Translations under genes and position numbers: made by a program
Notes under the pieces: generated by a model
The model's input: only the letters and a program-made list of their open reading frames with translations
Told to the model about the DNA's origin: nothing
Database searches by the model: none
Shown: positions 19,307-30,489 of the stretch, piece by piece
How the letters are laid out: each line of letters opens with the position of its first letter
Position numbering within the stretch: position 1 is the stretch's first letter
Assembly: GCA_947502355.1 (NCBI GenBank)
Contig: CANMZP010000029.1
Location: forward strand, 1 to 55,287
DNA from: an uncultured Thalassotalea sp.
Lineage (GTDB): Bacteria > Pseudomonadota > Gammaproteobacteria > Enterobacterales > Alteromonadaceae
Length of the DNA stretch: 55,287 nt
Direction of reading: 5' to 3'

Positions 19307-20286
19307 TGATGATTTTTAACTAACTCTATTGCGTTATTAAGGGCCGCTCTAAAACTACCAGAGTCGGCTTTGGTTGTTCCTGCCAGTTCGATTGCTGTAC
19401 CGTGATCAACCGATGTGCGAATAAATGGCAAACCTAAGGTAATATTAACGGACGAACCGAACCCTTTGTATTTTAAGACTGGCAAACCCTGATCATGATA
19501 CATAGCCAAAACCGCATCAGCATCTTGCAGGTATTTTTCCTGAAAAATGGTATCGGCCGGTAACGGACCAACCAGGTTTATGCCTTCCTTACGTAAACTT
19601 TCAAGCGCAGGGCTGATGACGTCAATTTCTTCTCGCCCTAAATGGCCATCCTCACCGGCATGCGGATTTAAACCACATACATAGATTTTTGGTGACTTAA
19701 TGCCAAATTTGTCCCGTAAGTCTTTATCAAGTATACGTGTAATTTTTTCGATTCGCTCAAAAGTAATGGCTTTTGAAACATAGGCTAATGGGATGTGGGT
19801 TGTCATTAGCGAGACTCTTAAGCCTTCCGTCGCCAACATCATTACCACGTCCGTACAATTTGCTTGTTGGGCGAAATACTCTGTATGGCCACTAAACGGC
19901 ACTCCGGCCTGATTAATTAGGCCTTTATGAACAGGGCCCGTAACGATGGCCTTAAACTCACCGGACATATTGCTTTCGCAAGCCAGACGCAAAGTTTCGA
20001 CAACATAAGCGCCATTCTCAGGATCCAATTCACCTGGAATTGCTGGCACAGATAAAGGGGTGTGCTTTACCTTAAGTGTGCCTGCTTGATGCGGTTGTGG
20101 TGCTTGGCTGCTGTCGTAATCGCTGATTTGCAGCGGTAAATTGAGCAAGCTTGCTCGTTGAGCCAGCATGTGTTTGTCTGCAATCGCGACCAATTGAACC
20201 GGCCAGCTTTCCTGCGCAAGTTCAATCAGAATATCCGGACCAACACTTGCCGGTTCGCCCGGTGTAACGGCAATGTTATAAGCCAT
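19303..20286 (-). CDS. pdxA: 4-hydroxythreonine-4-phosphate dehydrogenase
   Basis: A 327-residue NAD- and metal-dependent enzyme of pyridoxal phosphate synthesis (DXP-dependent route). It has [17 protein letters not shown] at the start, the substrate segment [23 protein letters not shown], and metal-binding histidines in [14 protein letters not shown] and [12 protein letters not shown]. Length is normal. It overlaps surA by one base (TAATG) and rsmA by four. Confidence 0.97.
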   Translation of the reverse strand: MAYNIAVTPGEPASVGPDILIELAQESWPVQLVAIADKHMLAQRASLLNLPLQISDYDSSQAPQPHQAGTLKVKHTPLSVPAIPGELDPENGAYVVETLRLACESNMSGEFKAIVTGPVHKGLINQAGVPFSGHTEYFAQQANCTDVVMMLATEGLRVSLMTTHIPLAYVSKAITFERIEKITRILDKDLRDKFGIKSPKIYVCGLNPHAGEDGHLGREEIDVISPALESLRKEGINLVGPLPADTIFQEKYLQDADAVLAMYHDQGLPVLKYKGFGSSVNITLGLPFIRTSVDHGTAIELAGTTKADSGSFRAALNNAIELVKNHQ

Positions 20287-21590
20287 TAATCAGAGCTCGC
20301 ATCAAGGATTTCAATGTAGGCTTCATCACGTGATTCTTTTAACCAACGCGCAGCTTCAACGCCAAACTTACGGTTGAACAGCAGTTGGTACGCTCGGTTT
20401 GAATCGTTTTCATCCGTGGCATCTTGTATACGCTTACCGGTAAGCTGGGCAATGTGCCAACCAAATGAAGAACGAAATGGTTTCGAGTATTCGTCTATTT
20501 CAAGCGACTCTAGTACGGCTTTAAATGCTGGGTCGTAACTGCTTGGATCTGCCCAGCCTAAATCACCACCACGGGCAGACGTAGGGCCTTCAGAATGCTC
20601 TTTAGCCAGTTCGGCAAAGTCAGCTTCACCTGCGGCGATGTCATCTAAGAAGCCTTGCAGGATCTTCTCCGCTTTTTCTTCCGATAAAATAATCGACGGC
20701 TTAATCAGAATATGACGTGACTTAAGCTCGGTTACTTCAACGGTTTCTTTACCGCGGATATCAAGGATTTTAACGATGTTGAAGCCTAAGCCCGTTCTAA
20801 CCGGACCGAATACTTCTTCTTTACGTTTGCCGTCGACAAGCTCGGCGAATAGGGTTGGCATTTCGTTAATACCACGCCAACCTAAATCACCACCTTCAAG
20901 TGCTGAAGAGGCACCTGACGAGGCAATGGCGATCTTTTTAAAGTCACTGCCATCATTCAATAATTGGATAACTTTTTCTGCGCGACTTTTGGCGTCGTTA
21001 ATATCATCCTGAGTTGGCTCATCTGGGAAGGCAATCAGAATGTGACCAATGCGATACTCAATATCTTGACTGGTTTGTTCTTTCATTAACTTTAATAGGT
21101 TATCAACTTCTTGTGGCGTAATCGAGATACGGCGACGCACACTGGCACGACGTACTTCGTTGATGATCATCTCATTACGGATGCTTTCGCGGTAGCTATC
21201 AAAGGCAATGCCGTCGGTAAGTATTTTATCGCGTAATTGATCAACGGACATAGCACCGTTTTGGGCAATAGTTACGATAGCGGCATCTAATTGTTGGTCG
21301 GTGATTTGCACGCCCATACGCTCACCTAATTCTAGAATCAGCGTATCGTTGATTAATTTCTCGGTGGCTTGAGTGCGCAAAGCTTTATCTGAAGGTAAGC
21401 TTTGGTTTTCACTCAAAGCCTGGCTTTTTACTTGATTGATCAAATTTTGAATTTCAGACTCTAAAACCACGCCTGTGTTAACGATAGCGACAACTTTATC
21501 TAACTGAACTTCTTTGGCGATTGAAACATTAGGCAATACTGCACTTGCTAAGCCTGCAACAATCAAGGCAAGTTTTAATACATTTTTCAT
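20286..21590 (-). CDS. surA: Periplasmic chaperone and peptidyl-prolyl isomerase SurA
   Basis: The 434-residue protein escorts outer-membrane beta-barrel proteins through the periplasm. It has a signal peptide (about 1-25), a helical N-terminal chaperone region, and two parvulin domains (about 175-275, with [15 protein letters not shown] and GGDLGWRG; and about 285-385, with [12 protein letters not shown] and [12 protein letters not shown]), then a C-terminal helix. It lies 17 bp after lptD, whose product needs SurA for folding, a functional pairing. Confidence 0.97.
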   Translation of the reverse strand: MKNVLKLALIVAGLASAVLPNVSIAKEVQLDKVVAIVNTGVVLESEIQNLINQVKSQALSENQSLPSDKALRTQATEKLINDTLILELGERMGVQITDQQLDAAIVTIAQNGAMSVDQLRDKILTDGIAFDSYRESIRNEMIINEVRRASVRRRISITPQEVDNLLKLMKEQTSQDIEYRIGHILIAFPDEPTQDDINDAKSRAEKVIQLLNDGSDFKKIAIASSGASSALEGGDLGWRGINEMPTLFAELVDGKRKEEVFGPVRTGLGFNIVKILDIRGKETVEVTELKSRHILIKPSIILSEEKAEKILQGFLDDIAAGEADFAELAKEHSEGPTSARGGDLGWADPSSYDPAFKAVLESLEIDEYSKPFRSSFGWHIAQLTGKRIQDATDENDSNRAYQLLFNRKFGVEAARWLKESRDEAYIEILDASSD

Positions 21591-21607
21591 TAATTTATAA
21601 ATCTTTG

Positions 21608-23905
21608 TTAATTACTTAAGAAATAGGGACGTTTGTATCCGAATAAGCCAGATTCTAACATATCATCTATACTAATTGGTTTTTGTTTTCCACCCAACCC
21701 TTTTAAAACGAACTGTAACATAAATCCACTGTCAAATTCATCGCGATCTTCATTGAAAGTATCTTGATCGTATAAATTAGTGTTTATATTGCGTTCATAG
21801 GTTAAACGAACGGCCCAACAACAACTTTCATATTGTAATCCAGCATAACTTTCCAATGATCGCTCACGGGTCAAATCACGAGTATAGCGTCCGACAAATT
21901 GCCAATCTTTGTTGATTGGAAAACTTCCCAACGCACTAATTTGCTCGATGTCAGTTTCGGCCAAGCCACTAATATAGCGATGGCTTAATTGGAACAAATT
22001 ACGATCGTCGTGGCGATAATTAATATTTATCTGACTTTTATCGGTTTCCTCTTTTTTGGTGTCGTACTGTAAATCCCCTTCAAATTGCCAGCGTTGCGCA
22101 AGCTGAATAAATACATCAGCGGCTAGTGAAGAGCTGTCTTCGCGATCACCGTCTTCATTAAAGGAGATGTTGGTGTCATTAAGGTAAAGTATACGACCCA
22201 CACTTAAATGGAAAAGTTCCTTATTTTCTTTATTTAAAAATCGGGTGGTGGCACCCAAAGATAATTGATTGGCTTCGGCAATGCGATCGACCGAGCTAAA
22301 CCGACGATCACGGAATAAGCCATCAAAGTCATCTTGCAACGGAGACGTGTCGTAAACAAATATATCATCTTGGTTTTTATCAGGAATGTAGAGGTATTGA
22401 ACTTGCGGTTCAAGGGTTTGCGTCATCCCTTTAAACAGTAAGTTCGTATCTCGGTCGAAATTTAAACCGGTATGCAGGCGAAACTTAGGTAAGGTGCGAT
22501 CGACATCTTCTTCAAGATGGACATCTTGATTGCCTAGACTGCTTAAATAAATATTGTCGATATCATGCTGTTTATAGATGGTATGGAGAATACTCATCTC
22601 AGAATTAATAAACCAACCCGGTTGTGAATAAGGTAGGTCAAACCCTGCTTCAAGATGCAGTCTGTCCGCCGTAGGTAGTCGCTCATCTGAAATATCAAAG
22701 TGAGTATATTCGGCATACATATTGAAAGCGCTATTGTAAAAACCCAATGGCTGATACGAATTAAACTCAATTTGCGGCAAGGTTTCGTAACTGTCCGTGC
22801 GATCGCCAAGTACCTCAAAGTCTTGCAATTTGAAGGTGACATCCCAAAAATCACTGAAATACGATAACTCACCCAAGCGCCATAAATAGGCATCGGATTC
22901 ATTAAACTGATCACTGTCAAAATCCACCAAGTAGTTATCATCACTGATGTCACTCCAATCAATGTGGATTCGATAGTTTTCTGCAAAAGACCCTATGTGT
23001 TGAAATCGTGTCAGGTAGCGAGAATCGTTACTGGTGATCTCTTTATCTTCATCTAGGTATTCAATATTTAACTGTGAGAATTGTTGATCGAATAAATACC
23101 GGAACTCTGTTTGCAATTGCGTGCCACGTTTAGACATATAATACGGAGTAATGGTCGCATCAAAGTTTGGGGCGATGTTCCAGTAAAATGGCAGCATGAA
23201 TTCAAAGCCATGACTGTTTGAGCTGGAAATACTTGGGTACAAAAAGCCCGTCTTACGTTCGTCGGTTAACGGAAAGTTGAAATAAGGCAAGTAAAATACC
23301 GGTATGTCTTTTACCCTAAAAACACTGTTCCAGGCTTCACCTTCATTTTGTTCGCTCGATAAATTGATTTCACTGGCGGAAATTTCCCAATCGGGTTCGT
23401 CATCTATACAGGAGGTATACGTTGACCCCGATAAAATAACCCCTTGGCGACTGATTTTTAACTCATCGGCAGAGCCCTTACCTGGTGCTTCATTTAAACG
23501 GTATTTACTGCCTTGCATGACGACCTGCTTGCGCAGGTTATTGCCAGTGAGGTTTTGTGCATCTATGGTAATGGTTGGATTTTGAAAGCGTGTTTGTCCT
23601 TTACTTTCAATGCTGCCATCTACCCGATCCACACGAATTTCATCCGCTTGCACTTTATTTTCTTGGCTAGATAGCTTTACTGCACCAATAAAACGGGTAT
23701 TTCTGTCTTTATCGATAATCGTTTTTTTCGATTCGATTTGAATGTCGTCAAAACCAATTTCTTGTGGATTATCGAGGCGAATATACTCTGGGGGGACAAC
23801 CTGACATTGACTGTTTTCTGTTATTGGTGTGTCTTCTTGGGCAGCTAAAGCGGCATTGCTTAGCAAACAGCAAGTGATCAATATATTTCTTTGGGAAAAG
23901 GGCAT
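21608..23905 (-). CDS. lptD: LPS assembly outer-membrane protein LptD
   Basis: A 765-residue outer-membrane protein that, with LptE, inserts lipopolysaccharide in the outer leaflet. It has a signal peptide (1-22), an N-terminal OstA-like beta-jellyroll (about 45-180, with ADEIRVDRVDGSIESKGQT) and a large C-terminal barrel (PVFYLPYFNFPLTDERKTGFLYP). Cysteines near the N terminus and the paired CC late in the barrel (ESCCWAV) fit the disulfide pattern of LptD. It heads the lptD-surA-pdxA-rsmA-apaG-apaH operon. Confidence 0.96.
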   Translation of the reverse strand: MPFSQRNILITCCLLSNAALAAQEDTPITENSQCQVVPPEYIRLDNPQEIGFDDIQIESKKTIIDKDRNTRFIGAVKLSSQENKVQADEIRVDRVDGSIESKGQTRFQNPTITIDAQNLTGNNLRKQVVMQGSKYRLNEAPGKGSADELKISRQGVILSGSTYTSCIDDEPDWEISASEINLSSEQNEGEAWNSVFRVKDIPVFYLPYFNFPLTDERKTGFLYPSISSSNSHGFEFMLPFYWNIAPNFDATITPYYMSKRGTQLQTEFRYLFDQQFSQLNIEYLDEDKEITSNDSRYLTRFQHIGSFAENYRIHIDWSDISDDNYLVDFDSDQFNESDAYLWRLGELSYFSDFWDVTFKLQDFEVLGDRTDSYETLPQIEFNSYQPLGFYNSAFNMYAEYTHFDISDERLPTADRLHLEAGFDLPYSQPGWFINSEMSILHTIYKQHDIDNIYLSSLGNQDVHLEEDVDRTLPKFRLHTGLNFDRDTNLLFKGMTQTLEPQVQYLYIPDKNQDDIFVYDTSPLQDDFDGLFRDRRFSSVDRIAEANQLSLGATTRFLNKENKELFHLSVGRILYLNDTNISFNEDGDREDSSSLAADVFIQLAQRWQFEGDLQYDTKKEETDKSQININYRHDDRNLFQLSHRYISGLAETDIEQISALGSFPINKDWQFVGRYTRDLTRERSLESYAGLQYESCCWAVRLTYERNINTNLYDQDTFNEDRDEFDSGFMLQFVLKGLGGKQKPISIDDMLESGLFGYKRPYFLSN

Positions 23906-24217
23906 GTATATTCCACGTTATAAATGCAATTTTAAAAAGGTAGCAGAGGTAGTCGGGCAGGCCGGAAGAACCAAAATATCTGATACCGTAAATTATTATT
24001 CATTAAGTTTAACAAACTTTAAAAATTAAGTATTTAAAATCGCCTGTAAATTTATAAAAAATCAGCATAAATTCATAAACTTTCTATCAATTTAGAAATA
24101 ATACACCGATAGAATTTGCTTTCATCAATGATTTCGTTATATTGGCTTTGACAGCACGTCTTAAAAGAATGTGCTTGGCATCCAGTTTTCATTCATGTTC
24201 TATCAGGTAAGGTTTTT
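23906..24217. other. Divergent intergenic region, lptD to djlA
   Basis: This 312-bp AT-rich stretch separates the divergent lptD operon and djlA and must carry both promoters. I found no sigma-E type GGAACTT site for lptD and no small gene. Confidence 0.5.
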
Positions 24218-25009
24218 ATGCGCATTTGGGGTAAGGTTTTTGGGTTTTTACTTGGCTTTTTGGCAGGTAACTTATTCGGAGCGCTGTTTGGCTTATGGCT
24301 TGGTCATAAATTTGACCGAGGTTTGGGCTTTGATTTTAATACCCTAAATCAAGAATCCGATGCCAAGCGCCAACAAGATTTTTTTATCTCTACCTTCTCT
24401 GTTATGGGCCACATTACCAAGGCCAGCGGCCGAGTAACGGAAGATGAAATCGCCTTTGCTAGGCACGCCATGAAAAAGTGGGGCTTAAACCAGGAAATGG
24501 TACGCTTAGCCCAGCAAGCATTTAGTGATGGCAAACGTGGTGACTTTGATTTAAGCAAACAACTTAAGTTATTAAAGCGTTCTTGTTTTGCCCGACATGA
24601 TTTGCTGCAAATGTTTGTGGAAATTCAAATTCAGGCAGCATTTGCCGATGGTGAACTGCACCCGAAAGAGCGCAAAATACTGCACACGATTGCCCGCAAC
24701 TTTGGTTTATCAAGTCGCGAGCTGGATATGCTGCTCGACCGTATTCAGGCCGGTGAACAATTTCATCAACAAGGTCAGGCAAGCACCCCGCAACAGGCTA
24801 AACAGAATCTGGCCAATGCCTATAAAATTTTAGGCGTAAACCAACAAACCGAAGCTCGTGAAATCAAGCGCGCATATCGCAAATTAATGGCGCAACATCA
24901 TCCGGATAAGTTGGTGGCAAAAGGGTTACCACCAGAGCTGATGGAAGAAGCCAAACAGAAGACTCAAGATATTCAAGCCGCCTATGAACTCATTATGGCG
25001 CAACCTTAA
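24218..25009 (+). CDS. djlA: Membrane-anchored co-chaperone DjlA
   Basis: The 263-residue type III J-protein stimulates DnaK. It has a glycine-rich N-terminal membrane helix (about 5-30, FGFLLGFLAGNLFGALFGLWLG), a central TerB-like helical domain (about 50-165) and a C-terminal J domain (about 200-263) with the essential HPD in RKLMAQHHPDKLVAKG. Its end overlaps the convergent rluA by four bases. Location next to rluA, rapA and lptD is the conserved enterobacterial order. Confidence 0.96.
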   Translation: MRIWGKVFGFLLGFLAGNLFGALFGLWLGHKFDRGLGFDFNTLNQESDAKRQQDFFISTFSVMGHITKASGRVTEDEIAFARHAMKKWGLNQEMVRLAQQAFSDGKRGDFDLSKQLKLLKRSCFARHDLLQMFVEIQIQAAFADGELHPKERKILHTIARNFGLSSRELDMLLDRIQAGEQFHQQGQASTPQQAKQNLANAYKILGVNQQTEAREIKRAYRKLMAQHHPDKLVAKGLPPELMEEAKQKTQDIQAAYELIMAQP

Positions 25010-25680
25010 AGTTTGGTGAATTCACATGGCGCATGAAATTGCATTTTCTCACCCGTAACCGGATGATAAATGGCAAGATAATGTGCATGCAGTTGTAAGC
25101 GCTTACTCATCTTAAGTGCCTTGTCATGGGCGTAAAGCCTGTCGCCAAGGATAGGGTGCCCCAGTGATAGCATATGCACACGTAGTTGATGCGAACGACC
25201 GGTAATAGGAATAAGCTTTAGCAAGGTTGACCTTGCTTCTCGCGCCAACACTTCATATTTGGTTAAGGCCTTTTTGCCCCGTTCATGACATACCATTTGC
25301 TTTGGTCGGTTTGGCCAGTCACAAATAAGCGGTAAGTTGACTTCGCCGCTATCATCTTTCACCTCACCAAATACTCTGGACAAATAAAACTTTTCGGTTT
25401 TACGCTGTTCGAACTGACGGCTAATGGCGACATGACTGGCTTTATTTAGCGCCATAATGATCACCCCTGAGGTGGCCATATCAAGGCGATGAACGATGGT
25501 CGCCGTTGGTAGAACCCGGCACACCCGAGTTTGCAAGCAGTCTTGATGTTCAGGCAAGCGACCGGTTACAGTTAACAGGCCACTGGGTTTATTAAGCACG
25601 ACGATGTCGTTATCTTGATAAATAACCTCAAGATAAGGCGACATCGGTGGTTGATAGACAAAGTCTGGGTTTGCACTCAT
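25006..25680 (-). CDS. rluA: RluA family pseudouridine synthase
   Basis: A 224-residue enzyme that converts uridine to pseudouridine in RNA. The catalytic aspartate is in IVHRLDMATSGVIIMA, and LIPITGRSHQLRVHMLSLGHPILGDRLYA is the second family motif. It has no S4 domain, as expected for RluA itself, which modifies 23S rRNA U746 and some tRNAs. Position directly after rapA, five bases apart, is as in E. coli and supports the assignment. The 3' end overlaps djlA. Confidence 0.93.
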   Translation of the reverse strand: MSANPDFVYQPPMSPYLEVIYQDNDIVVLNKPSGLLTVTGRLPEHQDCLQTRVCRVLPTATIVHRLDMATSGVIIMALNKASHVAISRQFEQRKTEKFYLSRVFGEVKDDSGEVNLPLICDWPNRPKQMVCHERGKKALTKYEVLAREARSTLLKLIPITGRSHQLRVHMLSLGHPILGDRLYAHDKALKMSKRLQLHAHYLAIYHPVTGEKMQFHAPCEFTKL

Positions 25681-25685
25681 GCCGT

Positions 25686-28592
25686 TTAACTGCTTACAAC
25701 AATTAAGCGAATGGCTTCAAACTTCACTTGTGCATTGCCAATAAAGTGCTTTAACTCTTGCTGCTGGTGCGTTAAAAAGTCCAGTTCCGATTGACGCACG
25801 TTTGGATTAATTTTGGCTAGGGCGCTTAAACGCTCAAATTCTTCATTTAAGTTACTGTCCATTTTCTCTAACGCCTGTGTTTGCAGAGCAGAGATCTGTT
25901 TCTGACAATGTACTTCGGCCTTTTCAACCAGTGCAGGTACCATGGATTTCAAGGCTTTTACCAATTGCAATCCAGTTTGTTTTTTCACTGGGGTCAGTTG
26001 GTTATCGAGTACCGCTTCACCTACTTTATCGGATAAGTTGTTGCCATTTTTATCCAATAGAATACGAATTGGGGTGGTAGGTAAAAATCGACCTAGTTGC
26101 AATTCACTCGGCGCCATGGCTTCAAGCGTAAAGATACACTCAACAAAGAATGTGCCAACAGGTAAAGCAGGGTTTTTTAAGATACCAATGCTGGCATTAC
26201 CGATTTCATCGCTTAAGATCAAGTCCATTGAACCACGCACCATAGGGTGATCCCAGGTCAGTAATTGATAGTCTTCGTTGCTTAATGCCGTTGGACGGTC
26301 GAACGTTATGGTTGCGCCGCTTTCTGGCAAACAAGGGAAATTCGGCGTTAACATATGCTCACTCGGGTTAAGGGCAATGGCGTTATCGGCACGATCATCC
26401 TGATTCAACCCAAAGGTATCAAATACTGAAAACATATAAAGGGCCAAATCGGTTTGGTTATCCTGCTCTTCAATCGATTCAACCAACTGCTGTGCTTTAC
26501 CTTGACCCGAGGAATGCAATTCCAATAATTTATCTCGCCCTTGTTCTAGTTCGGCTTTAATTTTTAGGTGCAATTCATGCGATGAAGAAATGATATTCTC
26601 GATGGCTTGATCTGACCATAAACCTTGCAGGGCCGTTTGCATAATAGCATCACCAAAGGCATCAAAAACCGCACGTGCGGTGACACAAGTGTGTTCAAAC
26701 GCTTGCATGCCTTGGTCAAACCAGTTCAATAATAATGACTGTGGAGAGTTGCTAAAATAAGGCACATGCAAATTGATCACCTGAGTTTGTCCTATACGGT
26801 CAAGGCGGCCAATCCGTTGCTCTAATAAATCTGGATTTTGCGGTAAATCGAATAATACCAAATGATGGGCAAACTGGAAGTTTCGTCCTTCTGAGCCAAT
26901 TTCAGAACAAAGCAGTACTTGCGCACTGTCTTCTTCTTGCGCGAAATAAGCTGCGGCTTTGTCACGTTCAAAAATGCTCATACCTTCATGGAATACCGCC
27001 GCACGAATTCCTTCTTTAACCCTTAGGGCTTCCTCTAAATCTTTTGCCGTTTGCGCGTGGGCACATATCACCAATACTTTTTCATTACCCAATTCGGTTA
27101 ATAGGTTGATTAAAAACTCGACCCTTGGGTCAAAATCAAACCATGACTGACTTTGATGATCTAAATGATACATACGCTCAGGGGTGAAGATGAGTTTGCT
27201 TACCTTAGACTCGGCAAGTTGGCTGTAATCATCGCTTAAAATATAGCGCTGCATATTGTCTTCATAGGCTTCTGGAAGGGCTAAGGCTGTTGGCAGAAGT
27301 TTGCGCTCAGGAAAACCTTTAATGGTGTTGCGAGAGTTTCTAAATAAAATACGCCCCGTGCCATGACGGTCTAATAACTGGCTTAATAATTCGCTGCGAG
27401 CTTGACCTTGCGTTGCTTCATCACTGGCATTGAGTTGAGTAAGAAGCGTGCTTATGTCCGTTTCTTGCAGCATGTCCGTTAATGTTTTTTGCTGTGCTTG
27501 TGTTAATGGCTCGGTCGCCAATATGGCGTTCGCGGCATCGGCTACCTGACCATAGCTCTCTTCTTCTTTGATAAATTCCTGATAATTAAAGAAGCGGTTT
27601 TTATCGAGTAAGCGCAAACGCGCAAAATGACTTTCATGACCAAGTTGGTCTGGTGTGGCGGTTAATAGTAAGACACCCGGAATTTCTTCTGCCAAAATAT
27701 CAATACATTGGTATTCAATGCTCGGATCTTCTGCCGACCAAGATAAGTGGTGTGCTTCATCAACCACTAAAAGATCCCACTCTTCATTGGCGATGTTTTC
27801 AAATTGGTCGGGATTGTTGGCCAAAAAGTCGAGATTAACCAAGACCAACTGTTCGCTTGAGAATGGGTTTTCACCTTCCTCATACTGTTGGCAACGCTCT
27901 TCATCAAAAATACTAAAGCGGAGGTTAAATCGGCGCAGCATTTCCACCAACCATTGGTGCATTAAAGACTCAGGTACCGAAATAAGCACACGTTTGGCGC
28001 GACCAGATACCAATTGTTGGTGAATGATCAAACCGGCTTCAATGGTTTTACCAAGGCCAACCTCATCGGCTAGCAATACGCGAGGGGCGAAACGTTTACC
28101 GACTTCTTCGGCAATATAAAGCTGGTGAGGGATCAGGCTAACGCGTCCACCGGATAAACCCGACAGTGGTGACTGTTGTTGTTGATATTGGTAGCTCAAC
28201 GATTTCTTGCGCAGTTGGTACCAATCCAAACGGTCAAACTGACCGTTTAACAAACGGTCGTGAGGTTTATTAAATTTAATAAAGTGATCAAGCAACATCT
28301 CTTTTAAGGTGACTGTTTCACTCGTATCAACACGTTCACCAATATAGGTATACAGATTGTTTTCAAAGTTTACGTCGGTTATGGTAATAGAAAAACCTTC
28401 ATGTGAAGGCACGACATCGCCAATATTAAAGCTCACTCGGGTCAACGGTGCGTCTTTCATTGAATATTGGCGGGATTCGCCTGTGGCCGTAAATAATATG
28501 GTTACAAACCGACCTTCTACGGCGACCACGGTACCTAAACCTTGATCTGATTCACTATCACTTATCCAGCGTTGGCCAAGAAAAAAAGACAT
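25686..28592 (-). CDS. rapA: RNA polymerase-associated ATPase RapA
   Basis: A 968-residue Swi2/Snf2 ATPase that recycles stalled RNA polymerase. The N-terminal Tudor-like domain begins MSFFLGQRWISDSESDQGLG; the ATPase shows LLADEVGLGKTIEAG and LLVVDEAHHLSW, then the helicase C half with LLCSEIGSEGRNFQFA and LEQRIGRLDRIGQ; the C terminus ends RLIVVSS as in the E. coli protein. I chose ATG 28592, which gives the family start; the frame opens two codons earlier at TTG. It is probably co-transcribed with rluA. Confidence 0.96.
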   Translation of the reverse strand: MSFFLGQRWISDSESDQGLGTVVAVEGRFVTILFTATGESRQYSMKDAPLTRVSFNIGDVVPSHEGFSITITDVNFENNLYTYIGERVDTSETVTLKEMLLDHFIKFNKPHDRLLNGQFDRLDWYQLRKKSLSYQYQQQQSPLSGLSGGRVSLIPHQLYIAEEVGKRFAPRVLLADEVGLGKTIEAGLIIHQQLVSGRAKRVLISVPESLMHQWLVEMLRRFNLRFSIFDEERCQQYEEGENPFSSEQLVLVNLDFLANNPDQFENIANEEWDLLVVDEAHHLSWSAEDPSIEYQCIDILAEEIPGVLLLTATPDQLGHESHFARLRLLDKNRFFNYQEFIKEEESYGQVADAANAILATEPLTQAQQKTLTDMLQETDISTLLTQLNASDEATQGQARSELLSQLLDRHGTGRILFRNSRNTIKGFPERKLLPTALALPEAYEDNMQRYILSDDYSQLAESKVSKLIFTPERMYHLDHQSQSWFDFDPRVEFLINLLTELGNEKVLVICAHAQTAKDLEEALRVKEGIRAAVFHEGMSIFERDKAAAYFAQEEDSAQVLLCSEIGSEGRNFQFAHHLVLFDLPQNPDLLEQRIGRLDRIGQTQVINLHVPYFSNSPQSLLLNWFDQGMQAFEHTCVTARAVFDAFGDAIMQTALQGLWSDQAIENIISSSHELHLKIKAELEQGRDKLLELHSSGQGKAQQLVESIEEQDNQTDLALYMFSVFDTFGLNQDDRADNAIALNPSEHMLTPNFPCLPESGATITFDRPTALSNEDYQLLTWDHPMVRGSMDLILSDEIGNASIGILKNPALPVGTFFVECIFTLEAMAPSELQLGRFLPTTPIRILLDKNGNNLSDKVGEAVLDNQLTPVKKQTGLQLVKALKSMVPALVEKAEVHCQKQISALQTQALEKMDSNLNEEFERLSALAKINPNVRQSELDFLTHQQQELKHFIGNAQVKFEAIRLIVVSS

Positions 28593-29077
28593 TAACAAAC
28601 TCCAAAAACGAGGGGGTCTAAAAAAGGGACGCTATGTTACCGATTTATATGGCAATATTCATTAAGAAATTAATAAAAAGTTGATTAAGCCCTTACTAGA
28701 GCTCTAGCCAAGCATTTCGGTACGAACATATCGGAAATGTTATATGACCCACATAAAGATAAATTAACTATTAAGGATAGAATCATTCACTCCTTATTGC
28801 TTAATTATGTCATTAAATAATCGCGTAATTTGCTTGCTAGTTTGTATTGGCCGTGTCACAGTAAAGTTGTTAATGTTTTGTAATGAGTGTTTGCTGTGTT
28901 TGCAAGGATTAACAATCAGGTCAATAAACTAATAATAAATTTGGCGTATACAGGAAGCATTGATTCAAGCTTTAAACGGTAAAGATTAGCCAACCTTGCC
29001 CTCTGTCTTTTACCTTTGTGTTTTTTGCGTTTGTCTCGGTGTGTTTTCTGATTCGTTCTCTGATAGTGAGGTACGCA
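28593..29077. other. Non-coding gap, rapA to PIN-PhoH gene
   Basis: This 485-bp AT-rich region lies between divergent genes. The only structure I noticed is an imperfect dyad, CATTTC (28713) and GAAATG (28734-28739), that might be an operator. No credible ORF or RNA gene is visible. Confidence 0.45.
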
Positions 29078-30460
29078 ATGAATGATGACAGCACAATCTA
29101 TGTTTTAGACACCAATATTCTTCTCCATGAACCTTTCGCCTTTCTTTCTTTTCAAGAACATGATGTCGTGATCCCTATGACGGTCCTTGAAGAGCTTGAC
29201 AGCATAAAAGATCGTAATAAAGATGTCAGTCGTGATGCCCGTGTTGCAATTCGAGCCTTGGAAGATTTACTTTCAGATGCCAGTCCTGAACAGGTGTTGG
29301 CGGGGGTTAAGCTTCCAAATAGTACGGAGTCACAAATTGAACCCGGTCACTTATCGATTTTTAATGATTTTGCCCTAGAGCAAGATGTTGCGGGCTTGTC
29401 AAAAAATGAAAATGACAACCGTATTATTAGTACTGCCCTACATTTACAAAACACCGTAACCGATAAAAAAGTGGTCTTGGTTACTAAAGACATCAACATG
29501 CGCCTAAAAGGTAAAGGCGCAGGCCTTAACTATGTTGAAGATTATCGAACCGATCAGCTTGTTGATGATATTAAATTTCTTACCAAAGGCTATCATCAGT
29601 TTAGTGGTGACTTCTGGGAAAACGTTACCGATTGCGAGAGCAAAACCACCGGACGATATACTCAGCATCTAATCGATAAAACCCTTGTTCCAAGTGCGTT
29701 TATTAATGAGTACCTTATCGATGAAAATAAAACGTTTGCCGGTAAAATCGTCGACATCGAAAATGATAAAATGGCCATACAAGATTTAGGCTTTGAACGA
29801 TTAATGGGACGTAATGCCTGGGGGATTCACCCCAAGAATATCTATCAAGGTATGGCTATGGATGCTTTGCTGGATGAGGACATCGATTTGGTGATTTTAA
29901 CCGGGCCTGCCGGTTGTGGTAAAACATTATTAGCGTTGGCGTCTGCTTTGGAACTTGTGGTTGAACGTGGCGCCTATGATAAAGTGATTGTCACTCGCTC
30001 AACACCGGAAATTGCCGAGTCGATTGGTTTTTTACCCGGCACCGAAGAAGAAAAAATGGCGCCATGGTTAGCGGCTATAACGGACTCACTCGAAGTTTTG
30101 CATAAACATGATGAGAGCATGAGTGGCAGCCTAAACTACATAATGGAGAAAGCCAATATTCAGTTTAAGTCGGTTAACTTTATGCGCGGACGAAGTATTC
30201 AAAATGCTATTGTGATCCTCGATGAATGCCAAAATCTCACCGCAGCACAGCTTAAAACCATCATTACCCGTTGTGGTGAGGGCACTAAGCTTATTTGTTC
30301 GGGTAACCTCGCTCAGATTGACAGCAACTACTTAACGGCACTCACATCGGGTTTGACCTATATAGTCGAACGATTCAAAACCTTTCCTGGCAGCACCACC
30401 ATTAATTTAAACGGCGTGGTTAGAAGTTCGTTAGCTTCTTTTGCAGAAGAAAACCTGTAA
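29078..30460 (+). CDS. PIN-PhoH fusion protein (PhoH2-type ATPase/RNase)
   Basis: A 460-residue cytoplasmic protein with an N-terminal PIN nuclease domain (about 1-150; YVLDTNILLHEP, TVLEELDSIK and DNRIISTAL supply acidic residues) and a C-terminal PhoH ATPase (about 245-455) with Walker A GPAGCGKTLLALA and Walker B AIVILDECQN. Such PhoH2 proteins unwind and cut RNA. I chose ATG 29078, giving MNDDSTIYVLDTN and preceded by GAGG; the frame runs 20 residues upstream without family support. It stands alone and has its own terminator. Confidence 0.93.
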   Translation: MNDDSTIYVLDTNILLHEPFAFLSFQEHDVVIPMTVLEELDSIKDRNKDVSRDARVAIRALEDLLSDASPEQVLAGVKLPNSTESQIEPGHLSIFNDFALEQDVAGLSKNENDNRIISTALHLQNTVTDKKVVLVTKDINMRLKGKGAGLNYVEDYRTDQLVDDIKFLTKGYHQFSGDFWENVTDCESKTTGRYTQHLIDKTLVPSAFINEYLIDENKTFAGKIVDIENDKMAIQDLGFERLMGRNAWGIHPKNIYQGMAMDALLDEDIDLVILTGPAGCGKTLLALASALELVVERGAYDKVIVTRSTPEIAESIGFLPGTEEEKMAPWLAAITDSLEVLHKHDESMSGSLNYIMEKANIQFKSVNFMRGRSIQNAIVILDECQNLTAAQLKTIITRCGEGTKLICSGNLAQIDSNYLTALTSGLTYIVERFKTFPGSTTINLNGVVRSSLASFAEENL

Positions 30461-30489
30461 TACGTCAATATAAAACCCCCCACCTTCAT

